The notes under the pieces: model-generated
Seen by the model: the letters and a program-made list of their open reading frames with translations, nothing else
What the model was told of the DNA's origin: nothing
Database searches by the model: none
In this document: piece after piece, positions 6,155 to 9,078 of the stretch
Layout of the letters: each line of letters starts with the position of its first letter
How positions within the stretch are numbered: position 1 is the first letter of the stretch
Position numbers and translations under genes: made by a program
DNA from: Gammaproteobacteria bacterium
GTDB taxonomy: Bacteria > Pseudomonadota > Gammaproteobacteria > Acidithiobacillales > Acidithiobacillaceae
DNA length: 9,078 nt
Reading direction: 5' to 3'
NCBI GenBank assembly: GCA_023381645.1
Contig: JAMCRJ010000022.1
Location: 1-9,078 of the forward strand

Positions 6155-6820
6155 TCATCGGGTAGGCTGGGGATGGGTGGCGAGTAATTCTTCCGCTTCC
6201 TGACAGAGCGCGCGTCGCTCGAGAATGGTGGCGGGCAGACGGCCGCCCGCCTGCCGCCACAGAACGGCCGCACGGATGCCGCTGAGGAGGAGGGTACGGA
6301 TGCGTGCGGCATCGTCCGGGTCGCTCAGGAAACGGCTCTCTCCGCTGACGATGATGCGCGGGCGGAGAATGCCGATGGCCTCGGTGTACGTCTGGGCGAG
6401 CCCGGCAACGATGCTGCGCTGCATCGGATCAGCAAAGTGGGCGATCTGGCGTTGGGCCTGCTCGACGCCTTCCTGGACGCGCCGGGTGGCCGAGGCGTTT
6501 TTGAGGAGGCGCTTGCCGAGGGTGGTCAGCGCCATGCTGTAGCGCAGCAGTTCGGCCTCCCGGGCGTTGCCGGGGCCGCGTTGCAGCAGCGGGCAGAGCA
6601 GCGCCAGAGAGTGACGCAGGCTGTCGATATCGCCCAGGGCACGCAGGCTGTCCTTGCTGTCCAGCGCCAGAACGCTCCTGATGCAGGTCTGCAGCAGGTC
6701 TCCGGGTTGTGCGCCATTACGCGCGATGTCTTGCACCAGCAGGGCGCTGCGCAGGACACCGGCGAGGCCCAGGGCGCGGTCGCGCCGCCGCCGGGCGTCA
6801 GGGAGAAGGAATGACCACAT
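6155..6820 (-). CDS. hflD: HflD homologue (high frequency of lysogenization protein, DUF489)
   Basis: The 221-residue, mainly helical protein matches HflD. The N-terminal ALGLAGVLRSALLVQDIARNG corresponds to the E. coli ALAGICQSARLVQQLA segment. The middle ELLRYSMALTTLGKRL aligns with ELTRYTLSLMVLERKL, and the signature GIRAAVLWRQAGG (181-193) is almost identical to the E. coli GIRAAVLWHQVGG. In E. coli HflD is a peripheral inner-membrane protein that binds phage lambda CII and prevents its action; the normal cellular role is unclear. ATG 6820 is the only good start, with a weak AGG upstream. The gene follows glnD by 40 bases on the same strand with no terminator visible, so it is probably co-transcribed. 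This differs from the mnmA-hflD-purB order of E. coli. Its stop codon abuts that of the MFS gene. Confidence 0.88.
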   Translation of the reverse strand: MWSFLLPDARRRRDRALGLAGVLRSALLVQDIARNGAQPGDLLQTCIRSVLALDSKDSLRALGDIDSLRHSLALLCPLLQRGPGNAREAELLRYSMALTTLGKRLLKNASATRRVQEGVEQAQRQIAHFADPMQRSIVAGLAQTYTEAIGILRPRIIVSGESRFLSDPDDAARIRTLLLSGIRAAVLWRQAGGRLPATILERRALCQEAEELLATHPQPTR

Positions 6821-6860
6821 GGGTTTGCGCCTGTCGTAGGAGAAGGGGGCAATTCATCGT

Positions 6861-9078
6861 TTAAGCGGGTTCACCATTCAAAATGTCGCTCAAGGCATGA
6901 ATCAGCGCGCCGACCTGGGTTTCGGTCAGTTTGCGCCCCCGTTCGTTGAGAATGAAGAAGGTGTCTTCCACTCGTTCACCGAAGGTGGAGACTTTGGCGC
7001 CGTGGATGTTGAGCTGCAATGCGCGGAGCGTCTCGCCGACCTGATAGAGCAGGCCGAGGTGATCTGCAGCGCGGACTTCCAGCAGGGTATAGCGGGGCAG
7101 GACGCCATTGTCCACGCGGATCTCGGCGGGAACGTGTGCAAAAAACCGGTGGCGCGGATCGCAATGGCGCAACCCAAAACGTGGTTTGCGCACGGCTTCC
7201 CCTTCAAGAACCGCGCGGAGTTCGGCAGCCAGATCGGCATGGGCCTGGGCGCTGTGGGCGAAGGCGTGGCTGTTGTCGATGACCAGGAAGGTGTCGATGG
7301 CGCGACCATCCTCGCTGGTATCGATCCGGGCGTCGATGATGTTCAGGGATTGCCGATCGAGGGCACCGGTAATCTGCTGGAAAAGTCCCGGTCGGTCCGG
7401 GCCGTAAATCAGGACTTCACTGCCCTCGGGCGCGTGGGGCTGCACCGCGACCAATGCTTTCCGGCTTTTGTGGGCAAGTATCTCCCGGCAATGCCAGAGT
7501 AGTTCGTCTGCTGTGTAACGCAGAAAATACGGGCCCGAAAGCTGCTGCCAGAGGGTGTGTACACGGGAGTGGTCGGTACTGGCGATTTTCTGCAGAACAG
7601 CCTGCTGTTTATCGGAGATGATCTGCGGAAGATCCCGGGTCTGGCGGTCTTCCCGCTGAAGTTCCGTGGCCGTCGCCCGATATAGTGTACTGAGCAGCAG
7701 TCCCTTCCAGTCATTCCAGAGTTCCGGGTTGGTGGCACGCATGTCGGCCACGGTGAGGAGCAGCAGATAGGCAAGATGGCGTTCATCCCCGACCAGATGG
7801 GCAAAGTCGCGGATGACCTGAGGGTCTTCGAGGTCGCGGCGCTGGGAAACGGCGGACATTCGCAGATGTTGTTCCACCAGCCAGACGACCAGGTCTGTAT
7901 CGCAGGGCGACAATCGTAGACGCCGGGCAAAACGCCGGGCTTCCTGAGCACCGATTTTGGAGTGATCGCCGCCGCGGCCTTTGCCGATATCGTGGAAGAG
8001 ACCGGCCAGCACCAGTAACTCCGGTTTTTCCACCTGCCGCCGGGCGGCCTCGGCGACGGGCAGGAGTGGTGCCTCGCCAGTCCAGATCTGACCGAGGTTG
8101 CGGAGCAGAAAAAGAGTATGCTGGTCGACGGTATACGCATGGAAGAGATCGTGCTGAATACGTCCGGTGATACGTCCGAAGGCGGGGAGTATGCGTGCCA
8201 GCAGGCCACATTGCTGCATCATGGCGAGGCTGCGATAGGCGCCGTCAGGCTGGGCGAGAATGGCGAGAAGCTGCTCCTGCGCGACGGGATCATGGTCCAG
8301 ATCCCGCGGGTGAACGGCGTTCCGCAAGGCGTACAGATGGCGTTGCGTCTGTGCGTCGAGGGTGCGCCGCCGCGGGTCTTCCACCAGGCTACGGAACAGG
8401 CCCAGAATGTGCCGGAGCAGTTGTATATCATCGCGATGCAGCGTGGGCCGGGACAGGGTGGCCCGCTGGTCGGTAACCTCCAGCGCTGGGGTGCGTGCGG
8501 CCAGATGCTGCGCGATGTTCTCCTGGGCAATGGCGGCGATACGCAGAATATCGGCGAAGGCGCGATAGAGTTTCTGCATCAATTGTTCGACGGCGGTACG
8601 TCCCGGTCGGTCGGTGTAGCCCAGTTGCCGTGCCAGAGGTACCTGCAGATCGAGGCGCAGACGGTCTTCGTGGCGTCCGGTGGCGAGGTGCAGGGCGATC
8701 CGCAGGCGGGAGAGCAGGGCCTGGGCGCGCAGGAGCTGACGATATTCCTCGCCGGTAATGATGTCCTCATCGCGCAGGCGACGCAGACTGCCCTCCCCGA
8801 AAACACTGGCCGCGAGCCATTGCAGGTGATGGATATTGCGTAGCGCACCGGGACCTTCCTTGAGGTTGGGTTCGAGGTGAAAAGCAGTGTCGCTGCAGCG
8901 GGCGTGACGGTTTTCCTGCTCCGCCAGTTTGGCGGCGAAAAAAAGCGGGGAAGGCCAGGGGGGATTTTCCCGTAACGCGTCGCTCAGTTGTTGCAATAAT
9001 GGGTGCGATCCGGCCAGATAACGGGATTCCAGCAGGGTGGTGGCGATACCCAGATCCTGACGCGCCTCCTGCAGGCAT
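6861..9078 (-). CDS. glnD: Bifunctional PII uridylyltransferase / uridylyl-removing enzyme GlnD (5' end outside the window)
   Basis: 738 residues are visible; the reading frame stays open to the right edge, so the gene begins beyond 9078. GlnD uridylylates PII proteins (GlnB/GlnK) when glutamine is low and removes UMP when it is high, controlling glutamine synthetase and nitrogen genes. The visible part starts in the helical region after the nucleotidyltransferase domain (IATTLLESRYLAG, then PWPSPLFFAAKLAEQ and HLEPNLKEGPGALRNIHHLQW, all close to E. coli). An intact HD phosphohydrolase centre follows at LFHDIGKGRGGDHS (HDIGK at about 362-366 of the visible part). Two C-terminal ACT domains that sense glutamine begin at EVLIYGPDRPGLF (about 554) and LLEVRAADHLGLLYQVG (about 665). 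Family members are about 850-900 residues, so roughly 120-160 residues, including the catalytic GGxGRxE and DxD motifs, lie off the edge. The TTG at 8996 is internal, not the start. Confidence 0.95.
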   Translation of the reverse strand, partial: CLQEARQDLGIATTLLESRYLAGSHPLLQQLSDALRENPPWPSPLFFAAKLAEQENRHARCSDTAFHLEPNLKEGPGALRNIHHLQWLAASVFGEGSLRRLRDEDIITGEEYRQLLRAQALLSRLRIALHLATGRHEDRLRLDLQVPLARQLGYTDRPGRTAVEQLMQKLYRAFADILRIAAIAQENIAQHLAARTPALEVTDQRATLSRPTLHRDDIQLLRHILGLFRSLVEDPRRRTLDAQTQRHLYALRNAVHPRDLDHDPVAQEQLLAILAQPDGAYRSLAMMQQCGLLARILPAFGRITGRIQHDLFHAYTVDQHTLFLLRNLGQIWTGEAPLLPVAEAARRQVEKPELLVLAGLFHDIGKGRGGDHSKIGAQEARRFARRLRLSPCDTDLVVWLVEQHLRMSAVSQRRDLEDPQVIRDFAHLVGDERHLAYLLLLTVADMRATNPELWNDWKGLLLSTLYRATATELQREDRQTRDLPQIISDKQQAVLQKIASTDHSRVHTLWQQLSGPYFLRYTADELLWHCREILAHKSRKALVAVQPHAPEGSEVLIYGPDRPGLFQQITGALDRQSLNIIDARIDTSEDGRAIDTFLVIDNSHAFAHSAQAHADLAAELRAVLEGEAVRKPRFGLRHCDPRHRFFAHVPAEIRVDNGVLPRYTLLEVRAADHLGLLYQVGETLRALQLNIHGAKVSTFGERVEDTFFILNERGRKLTETQVGALIHALSDILNGEPA

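Noticed and set aside
8118..8843. 241-residue plus-strand open frame opposite glnD
   Set aside because: It is antisense to strongly conserved GlnD sequence, has no family match that I recognise, and has no ribosome site.

Overview
The window looks like ordinary chromosome from a moderately GC-rich proteobacterium. HflD is confined to the Gammaproteobacteria and their close relatives, so the best guess is a gammaproteobacterium or a member of the Acidithiobacillia. An Acidithiobacillus-like organism is my preferred but unproven reading. No insertion sequence, phage gene, CRISPR array, tRNA or rRNA is visible. Gene density is high, and the only long gap is the divergent intergenic region at about 2809-3112.

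Layout. (1) 36-1604, plus strand: a PpiD-like periplasmic chaperone anchored by one N-terminal membrane helix. It appears to have lost the central parvulin domain. (2) 1616-2808, minus strand: a two-gene unit, a DUF4337 membrane protein followed by a PAP2 lipid phosphatase. It converges on ppiD with 11 bases between the stops. (3) 2809-3112: a divergent regulatory region with back-to-back promoter candidates, a 12-bp palindrome and repeated CGCAATT words. (4) 3113-6154, plus strand: a tightly packed three-gene unit. It encodes an Nramp-superfamily transporter with the altered metal site of NRMT (Nramp-related magnesium transporter) proteins, a 66-residue single-helix membrane protein, and a DHA2-family 14-helix drug exporter that starts on a TTG overlapping the preceding stop. 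(5) 6155-9078, minus strand: hflD preceded by glnD, which runs off the right edge so that its N-terminal nucleotidyltransferase active site is not visible. The MFS and hflD stop codons abut with no base between them.

How the genes fit together. The ends of the window are housekeeping: envelope protein folding (ppiD), lipid-carrier recycling (PAP2), and nitrogen status signalling (glnD) with its co-oriented partner hflD. The middle is a transport module, divalent metal uptake plus drug-type efflux with a small membrane protein between them. It is transcribed divergently from the DUF4337-PAP2 pair across a shared control region. The most notable items are the PpiD without a parvulin domain, the NRMT-type metal site, the unnamed small membrane protein locked between two transporters, and the symmetric and repeated DNA in the divergent promoter region.
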